Below are positions 18,202 through 28,155 of a stretch of DNA of 64,000 bases, piece by piece. The position numbers and the translations under genes were made by a program. The DNA is from Oecophyllibacter saccharovorans. Its GTDB lineage: Bacteria; Pseudomonadota; Alphaproteobacteria; Acetobacterales; Acetobacteraceae. The stretch spans positions 186,001 to 250,000 of the forward strand of contig NZ_CP038143.1 of assembly GCF_006542375.1 (NCBI RefSeq). The letters are read 5' to 3'. The notes under the pieces are model-generated. The model was not told the DNA's origin. It did no database searches and was given only the letters and a program-made list of their open reading frames with translations. How positions within the stretch are numbered: the stretch's first letter is position 1; every line of letters starts with the position of its first letter.

Positions 18202-18238
18202 ACGGCCTTTGCTCCAGACTGGCTGGAGTAAAGGCCGT
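18202..18238. repeat. Long hairpin between convergent LysR and MucR genes
   Basis: Arms ACGGCCTTTGCTCCAG and CTGGAGTAAAGGCCGT form a 16-bp stem (one G-T pair) around the 5-nt loop ACTGG. There is no T-tract on either strand, so it could be a bidirectional transcript-end or stabilising hairpin rather than a classical terminator. Confidence 0.7.
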
Positions 18239-18261
18239 CTTGGTAACGAGCAGGCAGTTCT

Positions 18262-18738
18262 TTAGCCGTTGCTCTTGGCATCCTGATTGGCCGTATAACG
18301 GTTGCGCCGCCCTTCAGCGGTGGAACCGATGCTGCGACCCAGTCCGATCTCGCGGGCCAGAGCGGAGCGGCGCTTGGCATAATTGGGGGCAACCAGCGGA
18401 TAATCGACCGGCAGTCCCCATTTTTCCCGGTACTGTTCAGGCGTCATCCCGTAAGTGCTTTTCAGATGCCGTTTGAGCATCTTGAGCTTTTTCCCGTCTT
18501 CCAGACAAATGATGTAATCGGGGAAAACGGATTTGCGGATCGGAACGGCCGGCTGCTGGCGGGTTTCCGCACGACTGCTTTCGCCTTCAGCCGGCTGACC
18601 GGCCAGAGCGCCATAAACGTTACGTATCAGGGCCGGCAAAGCTTCTGCAGAAATGGGAGAACCTGAGATTTTTGCCACGACAATCTCTGTGGTCAGGCGC
18701 AATAGCTGGGGAACATTGTTTTCAGCCTGGTCAGGCAT
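18262..18738 (-). CDS. MucR/Ros-family zinc-finger regulator
   Basis: 158 aa, alphaproteobacterial H-NS-like regulator family. The Ros/MucR zinc-finger region is intact at about residues 75-115: DYIICLEDGKKLKMLKRHL, then YGMTPEQYREKWGLP with the zinc-binding Cys and His residues. The N-terminus (about 1-40) is the helical oligomerisation region. Its own 180-bp upstream region is strongly AT-rich, suiting MucR's preference for AT-rich DNA and possible autoregulation (inference). Confidence 0.95.
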   Translation of the reverse strand: MPDQAENNVPQLLRLTTEIVVAKISGSPISAEALPALIRNVYGALAGQPAEGESSRAETRQQPAVPIRKSVFPDYIICLEDGKKLKMLKRHLKSTYGMTPEQYREKWGLPVDYPLVAPNYAKRRSALAREIGLGRSIGSTAEGRRNRYTANQDAKSNG

Positions 18739-18919
18739 GGAATGACCTTCTAAAATAAAAGTAATCTAACTTCATCTCAAAAAGATGAGCGAATTACTCT
18801 AATACACTACTCTCTCTCAGTTGTGCAGGGCTTAAAACTAATTTATTCTTTTAATTCGGTATTTATTATACTTGATTTAAATATTTTCTGTTGTCACTTC
18901 TCTTATCTGCCCTATCTAC
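18739..18919. promoter_or_regulatory. AT-rich divergent promoter region of mucR-like gene and udgX
   Basis: A roughly 180-bp stretch much richer in A/T than its neighbours, with several TAAT/ATTA/TTTAAAT tracts, between two divergent genes. It plausibly holds both promoters and MucR sites. No single -35/-10 pair stands out. Confidence 0.4.
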
Positions 18920-20245
18920 ATGAACGCTCAACTTCCAATTTCAGTCCCTCTTGCCAGTCCAAGTGATTTTAGCGGATGGCGATCCTGGTCGCGCCAGCTG
19001 CTTTATGACCGTGTTCCAGACACCGACATTGACTGGCAGATCACGCCGCCGGCTGATCTTTACGCCCCGGTCAGCGAGCGTTCTCTACCGCAGGTTGCTC
19101 CTGCTTTCGCAATACCACGCGAGACAGCCCGGTTGATTTCCGCTGTTTTTGCTTCCGGTCATCCCGAACGTTTTTCGTTGCTTTACCGGCTTCTGGAACA
19201 TTATCGCGACACGCCAGCCCAACCTGTTGAGCCAGACTTGTTGGGAAAACTCCAGGCGCTCGCCGCACAGGCACGCGCCCAAGCTCTGGAACTGCGCGCT
19301 TGCCTCCCCCCGCCGCTCCAAAGCACGCCTGCCTTCCGGCATGTTCAGGTTCCCGTCCCGCTTCTGGACAGTCAGGCGTCAGCCCTTTGGCGCCTGCGCC
19401 CCCAACCATGGCTGATGCACACGCCAGGCCGGCTCCTGCTGTGTGAAAACAGCCAGATCATCTTTGCCCCCGAGCCTCCCTCAATTCCCGATACTGATAC
19501 AGCCCCTGAGGCACAAACCGAAAAAGCCCTTTTCCTGCACGATTTTGCGCAGCGTCATGGGCAATCGGCACAACACAGCATCTACTGGCGCGGCGTGGAC
19601 ACGTTCCGTCTTCCTCCCGCCCCTGAAGAGATCGACCAGGCGTCCAGCCTGCATGCGCTCCGTTGCCTGGCTGTCGACTGTGCTTTCTGCCCGCTGAGCC
19701 AGGCTGCCAACCGGACGGTCTTTGGAGAAGGGGCTACTGGTGCCCGGCTGATCTTCGTTGGTGAGCAACCAGGTGACCAGGAAGATCTGACAGGCCGGCC
19801 CTTTGTAGGGCCCGCAGGACAGCTTTTCGACCAGGCGCTTCAGGAAGCCGGCGGGCAAAGGGGCGATTACTGGCTTACCAATGCCGTCAAGCATTTCCGC
19901 TTCATCCAGACACCCGCACGGCGCCTGCACCAGAAGCCGGAAGCCCAGCATGTCCAGGCCTGCGCCCCCTGGCTGGCTGCCGAGCGGCGTCTTCTGGCGC
20001 CGCAAGTGACAGTCATGCTGGGCGTAACGGCCGCTTCAGCAATTCTGGGGCGCCCGGTAACCATTTCGCGTGAACGCTCCAGACTGTTCGATCTGCCTTC
20101 AGGCGGCAAAGGACTGGTAACAGTGCATCCCTCTTTTCTGCTGCGCGTGCCTGATCCGCAAAGGCGCGCGGAAGAATACCGGAAATTCGTGACAGACCTG
20201 AAATTGGCTCTCTCTGCCCTCGCACCGGATTCAAAAGAGGAGTAG
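18920..20245 (+). CDS. udgX: UdgX-family uracil-DNA-binding protein with DUF4130-like N-domain
   Basis: 441 aa. The C-terminal half (about residues 255-435) is a family 4/UdgX uracil-DNA glycosylase fold: GEQPGDQED (about 280), GRPFVGPAGQLFD, TNAVKHFRF, then ARRLH (about 334) and HPSFLLR (about 402). In UdgX the His of the KRRIH loop forms a covalent bond with the uracil-site sugar; here the loop reads ARRLH, keeping that His. Four Cys near residue 255 and in the later segment may bind the Fe-S cluster. The N-terminal 230 residues resemble a degenerate DUF4130 domain (GHPERFSLLYRLLEHY), a known fusion. Role: binding uracil in DNA, repair. Confidence 0.85.
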   Translation: MNAQLPISVPLASPSDFSGWRSWSRQLLYDRVPDTDIDWQITPPADLYAPVSERSLPQVAPAFAIPRETARLISAVFASGHPERFSLLYRLLEHYRDTPAQPVEPDLLGKLQALAAQARAQALELRACLPPPLQSTPAFRHVQVPVPLLDSQASALWRLRPQPWLMHTPGRLLLCENSQIIFAPEPPSIPDTDTAPEAQTEKALFLHDFAQRHGQSAQHSIYWRGVDTFRLPPAPEEIDQASSLHALRCLAVDCAFCPLSQAANRTVFGEGATGARLIFVGEQPGDQEDLTGRPFVGPAGQLFDQALQEAGGQRGDYWLTNAVKHFRFIQTPARRLHQKPEAQHVQACAPWLAAERRLLAPQVTVMLGVTAASAILGRPVTISRERSRLFDLPSGGKGLVTVHPSFLLRVPDPQRRAEEYRKFVTDLKLALSALAPDSKEE

Positions 20246-20290
20246 GCTTCAGCCACCTCTTCCACCAATACGGAATTTCGAGCGGAACCG

Positions 20291-22540
20291 ATGGCCAACT
20301 CCGGCGCTTCAACGTCTTTACTTCCCAAGCGCCGATCCCTCTTAAGCTGGCTGCTCCAACCCGATTTCAAAGCTGTCGTCTTCGCCTTCCGGACCACGAT
20401 GGCCGCCTGCCTGGCTTTAGGGGTCGCCCTCTGGATGGAACTGGACAGCCCCGCTTGGGCCGCGATGACGGTCTGGTCTGTCGCGCAGCTCACGCGAGGG
20501 GAAAGCCTCTCCAAAGCACGCTGGCGTATTGTGGGCACCCTCATCGGCTCCACTGCCGGTATCGGGTTACATGCGCTGGTCCCCCAGGCGCCGTGGCTGT
20601 TCTTTCCGCTGTTGGCCATATGGGTCGGCGTTTGCAGCGGGCTGGCTACATTCGTAAGCAACTTCCGCGCCTATGCCCTGGTCCTGGCCGGTTACACCTG
20701 CGCCATCGTGGCCACTGACGCAGCCCCTGACGGCAACCACGTCTTCATGATCGCCGTTTCGCGTGGCTCCTATATCATCCTGGGCGTGATCTGCGAGACA
20801 CTGGTGGCCTTCGTATTCTCCCCCAACCAGATCCTGCTTGCCCATCGTGCCCTGAAACAGACGCTGCAAAGCGCCCTGATCGTGGCAACCACAACGCTTG
20901 CCAGTATCCTGAGGCGGGGTACAGCGGCTGAAAACATGGCCCGTCAGCAGTTCGGTACCATGCTGCGCATTGCTGACCGGATTGAATTTGCCGAGATCGA
21001 AATGGGTCCTCACGGCCATGAAGGTGATCATGCGCGCGCCGCTCTGGCAGCAATCTCGGTCCTTCTTGCCCGCGGCTTCGGCATTGCCAGTCAGCTCCAC
21101 CTGTTCGCGCGCCATCACTCCGATTACCAGACCGTTGCCGACGAGGTCCTCAACTTTCTCGACGCCTTTCCCAAAGTCATTTCTGATGAAAGCCTGCTGC
21201 CCGACCTCCTGTCGGAACTGCAGCATCTTCGCGATATCTGTCGCCAGTACGCAGCCCCCCACCGGCTGACCCCCACACATCTGGTCTCCCATCCCTCGGA
21301 GCTGACCTCAGATGAAGTGGCTCGGATGAAGGCCGAGAACACGACTGAAACGACCGTTCCGGAACTGGATGAGCGCGTGCTGTTCGTGTCCCTGGGAGAA
21401 CTGCTGGGCGATCTGGAACGCGCCATTCTGGAATATTATGCCAGCACGCATCTCATCCGCGGCGATCACTTCCATTTTCAGCGCCAGACCCATCGTGACA
21501 GCCGCCTCGCCCTCAATAACGGTGTGCGCGCTTCCATGGCAGTCATCCTTACCGCGCTGATCTATGAAGTCACCGCCTGGACGGAAGGCTTTCACTTCAT
21601 CGGGATCGCGTCGCTCTGCGTGGGGCTTTACGCAACGCAGGAAAATCCGGTTCTCGGCACCCTGAACTTCCTTCGGGGGGTGGTGACCGGCTATGTGGTG
21701 GCCTTTTTTCTGGTCTTTCTCTTCATGCCGATCGTCAAGGTCTATGAACCGCTCATCCTTATCCTGAGCTGTGCGATGATGATCGGCGGCCTGGCCAAGG
21801 CCCATGCTGCCACAGCGGCCTGGGGTGCGGCCTACAGTCTGCTCATGCCCTCCATGCTGGGGCTCAGCAACCATCACGTGATGAACGAGATGCAGTTCTT
21901 CAACGGCAACATGGCCACCGTTCTGGCCGCTGCCCTTGCGGTCATCATCTTCCGCACCATTCTGCCTTTCAGCGCAGCCAGCGAGCGTTTCCGGCTGCGC
22001 AAAGGCATGCTGCGGGAACTGCGCCATCTGGCTCAGCCTGGGCGCCTGCCCAGCATCAACGCCTGGGTGGCCCATGGCATGGACCGTTTTTCCTGCATTT
22101 TGCGCCATGCCGGCAATACGCCTCCGCAGATCATTGAGGCTTTCATTCGCGGTACCCTGGCTACGCTTACTCTCGGCCTCAATATCATCCGCCTGCGCAC
22201 ACTCATGGACCGTGAATATCTGCCCGAGAGCGCCCGGCGTCCCATCGCGCTGGTTCTGCACTATATTGAATTTCCCACGCGTCGCTATGCGCAGGCCGCC
22301 CAAGCCGCCACCATGGCCATCCGTCGCCTGCGTGAAATGGACACGCCCTCGCATGACATCATCACGCGGCTGGAAATCACGCGTGCCATCACCTACCTGA
22401 TGATCATTGCCCATATTCTGCGGACAAACCGTAATTTCCTCGACCCCACCAAGCCTTTCACTGGAGAAGAGCTTTCCACGCCTTCACCTGCTGATAAGCC
22501 AGCTCCTGGCAAAATCCAGGCCGCTCAGCAACCTGGCTGA
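20291..22540 (+). CDS. FUSC-family inner-membrane protein (aromatic acid / fusaric acid exporter type)
   Basis: 749 aa with two clusters of membrane segments (about residues 30-190 and 410-560), separated by a soluble region and followed by a cytoplasmic C-domain, the FUSC/AaeB/YccS layout. Early motif: MELDSPAWAAMTVWSVAQL; the second half contains FHFIGIASLCVGLYATQENP. Family members export aromatic acids or related compounds with a membrane-fusion partner. No partner gene is next to it here, so the substrate is undetermined. Confidence 0.85.
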   Translation: MANSGASTSLLPKRRSLLSWLLQPDFKAVVFAFRTTMAACLALGVALWMELDSPAWAAMTVWSVAQLTRGESLSKARWRIVGTLIGSTAGIGLHALVPQAPWLFFPLLAIWVGVCSGLATFVSNFRAYALVLAGYTCAIVATDAAPDGNHVFMIAVSRGSYIILGVICETLVAFVFSPNQILLAHRALKQTLQSALIVATTTLASILRRGTAAENMARQQFGTMLRIADRIEFAEIEMGPHGHEGDHARAALAAISVLLARGFGIASQLHLFARHHSDYQTVADEVLNFLDAFPKVISDESLLPDLLSELQHLRDICRQYAAPHRLTPTHLVSHPSELTSDEVARMKAENTTETTVPELDERVLFVSLGELLGDLERAILEYYASTHLIRGDHFHFQRQTHRDSRLALNNGVRASMAVILTALIYEVTAWTEGFHFIGIASLCVGLYATQENPVLGTLNFLRGVVTGYVVAFFLVFLFMPIVKVYEPLILILSCAMMIGGLAKAHAATAAWGAAYSLLMPSMLGLSNHHVMNEMQFFNGNMATVLAAALAVIIFRTILPFSAASERFRLRKGMLRELRHLAQPGRLPSINAWVAHGMDRFSCILRHAGNTPPQIIEAFIRGTLATLTLGLNIIRLRTLMDREYLPESARRPIALVLHYIEFPTRRYAQAAQAATMAIRRLREMDTPSHDIITRLEITRAITYLMIIAHILRTNRNFLDPTKPFTGEELSTPSPADKPAPGKIQAAQQPG

Positions 22541-22578
22541 CGCGCCTGACAGACACAGCATCAGGCGCTGCCGTGAGC

Positions 22579-23229
22579 TCAAAGTTTCTCAAATAAGGGG
22601 CGGAACTCATCGAGCTCGATGAAATTATCGGCCTGACGCCGCAGCTCATCAGCCACAACCGAAGGTTGGGTGCGGGCGGTTGACATCACGGTGACTTCCT
22701 TGCCGTTCTTCTGCAACTGCTCAACCAACATGCGGAAATCGCCATCCCCTGAAAGAATGACGATATGATCGGCCAGCCGACAGTGCTCCAGAGCATAGAT
22801 TGTCAACTCAACATCCACGTTGCCCTTGATGCGGCGGAGAGGTTCAGGCTCCGAGCGCCAGCCACCCTCTGTGGCCCCCTCCTCCAGGATAGGAAGGGTT
22901 TCTCCCTCTCCCATATAGGTGCTCTTGGCATCCTTACGGATCACGCGATAGCCGTTATATTCCAGGAAAGAGACGAACTTCCCGCGCTTCGGGTCATTCG
23001 GAAGCACAGAGACAAAACAGTATATGCCGCGTAGATTGGCTGAAGCCTTCATCTCGTTTCGGAATTTCTCATAATCGAAACGAAAACGCAGCTTTTTCAA
23101 TGAAAATTCTAGATTGGCATGGTCAATCAAAATCTTGGTGCGACCGCCATCAAAGTAATCTTTCAGCTGGTCTCTCAGAGAGTCCATATAATGTTTATAG
23201 TCTTCTTCATCAGTCTCATAAGTAGGCAT
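22579..23229 (-). CDS. NYN-domain (LabA-like) putative ribonuclease
   Basis: 216 aa from ATG at 23229. The frame is open to a TTG at 23268, but GGAG 12 nt before the ATG supports the shorter form. A PIN-like NYN domain covers about residues 30-200: KILIDHANLEFSL (first acidic residue), GNVDVELTIYAL (second), VILSGDGDFRMLVEQL (third). Such proteins are predicted metal-dependent RNases. Charged, lysine-rich, and with lower GC at its upstream end than its neighbours. It lies just downstream of tRNA-Ser, a frequent insertion position, so acquisition is possible but not shown. Confidence 0.88.
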   Translation of the reverse strand: MPTYETDEEDYKHYMDSLRDQLKDYFDGGRTKILIDHANLEFSLKKLRFRFDYEKFRNEMKASANLRGIYCFVSVLPNDPKRGKFVSFLEYNGYRVIRKDAKSTYMGEGETLPILEEGATEGGWRSEPEPLRRIKGNVDVELTIYALEHCRLADHIVILSGDGDFRMLVEQLQKNGKEVTVMSTARTQPSVVADELRRQADNFIELDEFRPLFEKL

Positions 23230-23613
23230 TTTTATAAAGCACTCCAAAATGATAGGATTTTTGAACAATAAACAGAACTTGGAACATACAATACCCCAGA
23301 CACCGTTATAAAGTCTGAAAAGAGTTTTATACTTCTGGCTTATAAGGACTTTTGTAGGATTCTGATTGTACGCGCCGGAAACGACTTTTCCTTACTCTTT
23401 TTCCTTACTCTTATTGATAGGCGTTCAGATAGTTCAAACATCGCAACCGAATAGAGAGACAGCGTATAGCTGGGAAAGAACTGACCAGAAAAGCCCGGAC
23501 CTCGGCGTCCTGACAGGCGCGTTCCAATAGGCCTGGCTAAATAGATTTTTACGGAAATCAAGCAGTTCCCCAGCTTTTCCAAAAGTCTTCAAATCAAAGC
23601 TGAGACTGAGGAT
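23230..23613. other. AT-rich intergenic stretch between NYN gene and tRNA-Ser
   Basis: 384 bases. AT-rich, with a tandem CTTTTCCTTACTCT-like repeat near 23385-23412. No convincing gene, terminator or RNA was found. It probably carries the promoter of the NYN gene. Confidence 0.4.
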
Positions 23614-23703
<90 letters not shown>

Positions 23704-24253
23704 GGGACGCTTTTCACATCAATTTCCGCCTCTGAGCTCCAGGACCATAAGTAGGCTGGCAAGACTTTCAGGTGACAGAATGAAGGGCTGGGACAGTTTC
23801 AGCCAGCAGAAAAGCTCGATAAGGCGACTATATGGCCAAAAAAGCGCTCGAAAGCAAGGGGGGTGTGCGTCAGACAGCCCATCCCTCTTCACTGGCCTTG
23901 CATCCCCGCTCCCAGCTTGAGAAAAACACTTGCGCCCGCGCCTGAAGCGCCAGGGATTATTAAATGAAGAGACCTTGAAGTTCATTGACCTCTTCTTTGA
24001 AAAGCTGTAAGAAATCCGCCTGCCTTGTCACATGAAGTGGCGGGCCAATGACAAAAAGCGAGTCCGGGTTTCCGACCCTCCTCTCCACCCTGCCCTGCTT
24101 TCAGGACAGGTCTCCGCCGGTTTTCATGGCTATCCAGAACGTATGTGCCTTCTCCCTTTGCGGGAATTGTCACTCAGAAGACTCTGGGCGCCTGAATGAC
24201 CTCAGGATGAGGGGCGAGCACGAGGCTTTCGAAACATTTGAAGAGAGATTTGC
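23704..24253. other. Non-coding region upstream of rplU
   Basis: 550 bases between tRNA-Ser and rplU, with no credible gene. The only notable element is a candidate promoter at 23985-24013. If used, it gives rplU a leader of about 235 nt, long enough for autogenous control; I could not recognise a known leader fold. Confidence 0.4.
23985..24013 (+). promoter_or_regulatory. Candidate promoter for rplU-rpmA
   Basis: TTGACC, 17-nt spacer, TAAGAA. The -35 matches consensus at five of six positions and the -10 at three of six. Read by eye. Confidence 0.3.
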
Positions 24254-24574
24254 ATGTTTGCAGTCATCCGCACAGGCGGAAAACAGTACCGTGTTGCCAA
24301 TGGCGACGTTCTGAAAGTGGAAAAGCTCGACAATGCCGAGCCAGGCGCTACCTATACCTTCGATGACGTCCTGATGGTGGGCGGTGAAGGCGATGGTGAA
24401 CTCAAGGTCGGCACTCCCAAGGTCGAAGGCGCGAGCGTAACCGCAGAGGTCATCGCACAGGACCGGCTTCCGAAGGTGATTATTTTCAAAAAGCGTCGTC
24501 GCCAGAACAGCCGCCGCAAGAATGGCCATCGTCAGCCGATGACGGTTCTGCGCGTTACCAAAGTCAACGCCTGA
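24254..24574 (+). CDS. rplU: 50S ribosomal protein L21
   Basis: 106 aa, begins [20 protein letters not shown], the conserved L21 start. The C-terminal part [19 protein letters not shown] is the basic rRNA-binding stretch. Operon with rpmA, 27 nt downstream. Confidence 0.97.
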   Translation: MFAVIRTGGKQYRVANGDVLKVEKLDNAEPGATYTFDDVLMVGGEGDGELKVGTPKVEGASVTAEVIAQDRLPKVIIFKKRRRQNSRRKNGHRQPMTVLRVTKVNA

Positions 24575-24601
24575 GCGCATTACCTTTAAGGAGAGACCAG
24601 A

Positions 24602-24868
24602 ATGGCACAGAAAAAGGCAGGCGGTTCCAGCCGCAACGGACGCGACAGCGCCGGGCGTCGTCTTGGCATCAAAAAATTCGGTGGCGAGGGCGTCGTCGCA
24701 GGAAACATCCTCGTGCGCCAGCGTGGCACGAAGGTTTATCCCGGCCAGAATGTCGGCATGGGCCGTGACCACACGCTTTTCGCGCTTACGGACGGCCATG
24801 TGAGCTTTCAGCGTCGTGGCCAGGGGCGTGTATTCGTTTCCGTGGCGGCACCGGAAGCAGCTGAATAA
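24602..24868 (+). CDS. rpmA: 50S ribosomal protein L27
   Basis: 88 aa, begins [20 protein letters not shown], the conserved L27 N-terminus that reaches toward the peptidyl-transferase centre; no Firmicutes-type cleavable prefix. AAGGAGAGA precedes the ATG. A terminator-like hairpin follows before obgE. Confidence 0.97.
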   Translation: MAQKKAGGSSRNGRDSAGRRLGIKKFGGEGVVAGNILVRQRGTKVYPGQNVGMGRDHTLFALTDGHVSFQRRGQGRVFVSVAAPEAAE

Positions 24869-24904
24869 AACCTTTTTGCCACCTTGGTAGATAAGGGATA
24901 ATGC

Positions 24905-24938
24905 AAGGGCCGGTTCTTTCGGGAATCGGCCCTTTCTT
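24905..24938 (+). terminator. Terminator/attenuator hairpin between rpmA and obgE
   Basis: Stem AAGGGCCG / CGGCCCTT with a 14-nt loop, followed by TTCTTGT. It sits inside the conserved rplU-rpmA-obgE order, so it likely reduces rather than abolishes obgE transcription. Confidence 0.65.
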
Positions 24939-24967
24939 GTCCCTTCCCCTTCCCCGCCCCGGAGTGA

Positions 24968-26065
<1,098 letters not shown>

Positions 26066-26174
26066 CTTCTCTTGGGCGCCCTCCTCTGTCCCCCTGCCTG
26101 AAATTTCTGCCAGTGTTCTTTAGGATGGTTTACTGATCGTCAGTCTGAAGAATTTCCGATTTTTCCCTGAGTTT

Positions 26175-26220
26175 ATAAAAAAGGCGATGATCCCTGAGGA
26201 TCATCGCCTTTCTTTTTCTT
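26175..26220. terminator. Bidirectional terminator between obgE and alsS
   Basis: A perfect 14-bp stem (AAAGGCGATGATCC / GGATCATCGCCTTT) with loop CTGA, flanked by T-rich tracts on both strands. It serves the two convergent genes. Confidence 0.93.
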
Positions 26221-26257
26221 CAGGCCGTTCATGTTCCGGCTGATATTTCCAGGAACT

Positions 26258-27943
26258 TCACGCTGAAGCGGAAGTCGTTCCCCCCAGTTCCGGCAGGGGT
26301 TTCATCAGGCTGGGATTATCGGTGTAATCGACAGGAATAGCGATCAGAACCGGACCTTCAGTTTCCATGCCCACCTTGAGGGCGGCTTTCAGTTCATCAA
26401 CGTTCTGAACATTGATGCCCTTGGCGCCCATGGAATTGGCGAGTTCGGCAAAATTGATCGGTCCAAAGGAGACGCCTGTACCGCGGCCATATTTCTTCTT
26501 CTCCTGGATCTCCACCATGTTGTAGTGCTCATCAATCCAGACGATCTGGATGATATTGCTCTTCAGCCGCACAGCTGTTTCCAGCTCCATGGCTGACATC
26601 ATGAAACCGCCATCACCGGAGATGGAAAGGGCTTTCTGGTGGGGCGCTACAAGCGTTGCGGCAATGGCCCAGGGCAAGCCGACCCCCATCGTCTGCTGAC
26701 CGTTACTGATAAGAATCTGACGGGCACGGAACACATAAAGATAACGTGCCAGCCAGATATGGAACGAGCCCATGTCAAAACACAAGGTCATGTCCGGCGT
26801 GATGAAATCCTGCAGGACATGCACGATCTCCAACGGATGGAGCGTGTTGCGGGCAGGCGGCGTGATGGTGTTGTAAACTTCCTTCAGGCTGCGGTGATAG
26901 GTTTCAAGAATGCCCGTCATTTCCGGCGCCGCTGTCAACTTGCCGGTTTCATCAGCAAGCAATGACATGGTATCAGCAATGGAGCCGATCAGTTCGGAAG
27001 TCGGCATGAAGGAATTGTCCAGCTCGGCCGGAACCACGTCAACATTGACGATGGGACGGTCGGGGTGAAGATTCCACAACACCGGGTCATATTCGATGGG
27101 GTTGTAACCGACCGTGATCACCAGGTCGGATTTTTCCAGCAGCAGATCCCCATACTGATTGCGGAACAGCCCGATACGCCCGCCCCACCAGTTGAACAGC
27201 TCCTTGTCCATGACACCGGTGGCCTGATAGCAGCCGACTACCGGCAGCCCGCATTGACGGATGAATTTGCGCGTGGCCTGGGCATTTTCCGGTGTGCTGG
27301 CCAGCATGCCCAACAGAACCACCGGCCGTTTGGCAGATTTGATCATCCGGGCCGCTGAAGCGATCAGGTCATGAGGGGCCGGGCCCGGCGGGGGGGCATC
27401 AATCCCACCCATAACCGGTGCATTTGCCGGAAGATTCAGCACATCCATGGGCACGCTGACGAAAGCCGCACCCGGCCGACCCCCTTCAGCCGCACGCAGG
27501 GCGTTGCTGACGATTTCCGAAGTGGCATTGGGTGCGCCGATCAGCGAGCTGAACTTGGCGACCGGGCGCATGAGGCTCACGGTATCAAGACTCTGATGGG
27601 TCAGCTTGACCAGGTCGGCACGACCGACCGCGCCACCGATGGCCAGCATCGGGTCACCTTCAGAAGTCGCCGTGGCCATGCCGGTCACCAGGTTGGTCAC
27701 CCCCGGCCCGGAAGTCGTGATGGCCACACCGGCCTTGCCGGTGATACGGCCTAAACCGCTGGCGATGAAAGAAGCGTTCTGTTCATGGCGGGCCACGATA
27801 GTGCGGATGCTGGAATCGGCCAGCTCATCAAAAAGACGATCAATTTTGGCCCCCGGAATGCCGATAACATCCTTGACGCCATGTGCTTCGAGATTTTTGA
27901 CGATCAGGCGTGCTGCAGATTCATCTTTTTTCTTGTCGCTCAT
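26258..27943 (-). CDS. alsS: Acetolactate synthase, catabolic type
   Basis: Thiamine-diphosphate enzyme joining two pyruvates to 2-acetolactate and CO2, 561 aa. The catalytic Glu lies in VARHEQNASFIASG; the ThDP motif is GDGGFMMSAMELETAV ending in WIDEHYNM. There is no separate regulatory subunit, and it lies downstream of the acetolactate decarboxylase gene, so acetoin formation rather than valine synthesis is the likely role. AGGAAG precedes the ATG. Confidence 0.93.
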   Translation of the reverse strand: MSDKKKDESAARLIVKNLEAHGVKDVIGIPGAKIDRLFDELADSSIRTIVARHEQNASFIASGLGRITGKAGVAITTSGPGVTNLVTGMATATSEGDPMLAIGGAVGRADLVKLTHQSLDTVSLMRPVAKFSSLIGAPNATSEIVSNALRAAEGGRPGAAFVSVPMDVLNLPANAPVMGGIDAPPPGPAPHDLIASAARMIKSAKRPVVLLGMLASTPENAQATRKFIRQCGLPVVGCYQATGVMDKELFNWWGGRIGLFRNQYGDLLLEKSDLVITVGYNPIEYDPVLWNLHPDRPIVNVDVVPAELDNSFMPTSELIGSIADTMSLLADETGKLTAAPEMTGILETYHRSLKEVYNTITPPARNTLHPLEIVHVLQDFITPDMTLCFDMGSFHIWLARYLYVFRARQILISNGQQTMGVGLPWAIAATLVAPHQKALSISGDGGFMMSAMELETAVRLKSNIIQIVWIDEHYNMVEIQEKKKYGRGTGVSFGPINFAELANSMGAKGINVQNVDELKAALKVGMETEGPVLIAIPVDYTDNPSLMKPLPELGGTTSASA

Positions 27944-28116
27944 AAGAATAACGCTTCCTTTCCCAAATGGTCCGGCTCGGCGACCTAAGCCTTTCCAAGG
28001 GTTTCAAACTGTTTCGTTCTCTTTTCGATTTTACGCTTGTGCGATCCTGTTCCCTCATCAAGTCCCCGTGTGTGGGCTTCTGAAAATGAGAAAACAGTGC
28101 CGCCAATCCTCTGTTG

Positions 28117-28142
28117 CGGTCGATCGGCCAGGCCACCGACCG
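28117..28142 (-). repeat. Hairpin in the budA-alsS gap
   Basis: Just after the budA stop, an 8-bp stem (CGGTCGGT / ATCGACCG, one G-T pair) encloses a GC-rich loop. No T-tract is adjacent. It could be an mRNA-stabilising or attenuating element that sets the relative output of the two genes. Confidence 0.4.
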
Positions 28143-28155
28143 GCTTCAACAGGAG

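Noticed and set aside
21308-22414. 368-codon minus-strand frame inside the FUSC gene
   Set aside because: Rich in Q/G/H/D as expected from the antisense of a membrane protein; no motif.
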